The translations under genes and the position numbers were made by a program. Below are positions 41,689 through 41,740 of a stretch of 41,740 nucleotides of DNA, piece by piece; positions within the stretch are counted from its first letter, which is position 1; every line of letters begins with the position of its first letter. Source of the stretch: Cytophagales bacterium (GTDB lineage: Bacteria; Bacteroidota; Bacteroidia; Cytophagales; Spirosomataceae); assembly GCA_004292855.1 (NCBI GenBank), contig RDXN01000083.1:1-41740 (forward strand), in the 5' to 3' direction. The notes beneath the pieces were generated by a model. That model had not been told where the DNA came from and searched no databases. It saw only the letters and a list, made by a program, of their open reading frames with translations.

Positions 41689-41740
41689 ATGCAGACCACT
41701 CTAGACCTCTACACCGACTACTTGCTCAGTAGCTTTGGCC
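41689..41740 (+). CDS. Probable transposase, N-terminal fragment cut by the window edge
   Basis: The ATG at 41689 opens a frame reading MQTTLDLYTDYLLSSFG to the last complete codon. The pattern LDLYTDYLLSS resembles the start of DDE transposases common in Spirosoma-like bacteria (IS4/IS701-type). Only 17 codons are visible, so the family assignment is tentative. GC content returns to normal here. The left end of the element should lie within or just upstream of the AT-rich gene's 3' end. Confidence 0.45.
   Translation, partial: MQTTLDLYTDYLLSSFG

Noticed and set aside
41702-41740. Further detail of the probable transposase, such as its catalytic residues
   Set aside because: The gene is cut by the window edge after 17 codons, so no catalytic residues can be seen.

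Overview
The window looks like a chromosomal segment of a member of the Bacteroidota, most likely a Cytophagales/Spirosoma-like bacterium (inference). The support is moderately GC-rich coding DNA, the Bacteroidota-type -7 element TAnnTTTG in front of several genes, weak or absent Shine-Dalgarno sites, and typical family content (DUF2851, a half-size TolC-like protein, a NagX-like acyltransferase, a nuoKLMN block). No rRNA, tRNA or CRISPR array was found.

Left flank (1-4.5 kb): a secreted protein of unknown function (-), a secreted proline/alanine/charge-rich protein with a predicted C-terminal beta-rich domain (+) preceded by a very strong stem-loop, adenylosuccinate lyase purB (+) and a cyclophilin-type peptidyl-prolyl isomerase (-).

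Central cluster (4.6-27.7 kb, all +): a membrane GT2 glycosyltransferase, a short TolC-like outer-membrane protein, a GumC/Wzz-like chain-length protein with a degenerate kinase domain, then two megasynthase genes. The first (2261 aa) reads A-PCP-KS-AT-ACP-aminotransferase and the second (1345 aa) reads C-A-PCP-TE. Together they form one complete hybrid NRPS-PKS line predicted to make a short beta-amino-acid-containing product. A strong terminator follows, then an O-antigen ligase/polymerase-like protein, an asparagine synthetase-type amidotransferase, two GT4 glycosyltransferases, a PglC-like sugar-phosphate transferase, a PglD-like acetyltransferase and a PglE-like aminotransferase in a tightly overlapping operon. 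The layout suggests an exopolysaccharide or glycan locus with a built-in nonribosomal peptide-polyketide pathway. This is the most interesting system in the window.

Right-middle (27.6-35.5 kb): a thioredoxin-like protein (-), a TetR regulator with a clear palindromic operator followed by a short-chain dehydrogenase, a NagX-like membrane acyltransferase, an unusual pair of crossed inverted repeats, a DUF2851 protein, a small secreted protein, a DoxX protein, a spore-photoproduct-lyase-like radical SAM protein, a tiny lipoprotein and a GtrA-like membrane protein.

Right flank (35.5-41.7 kb): the membrane arm of respiratory complex I, nuoK-L-M-N, on the minus strand. An AT-rich orphan gene and the start of a probable transposase follow, and run off the window edge. 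A recurring theme is short heptanucleotide tandem repeats. They occur in three interdomain linkers of the first megasynthase, and the same 13-mer turns up in the nuoM-nuoN gap.
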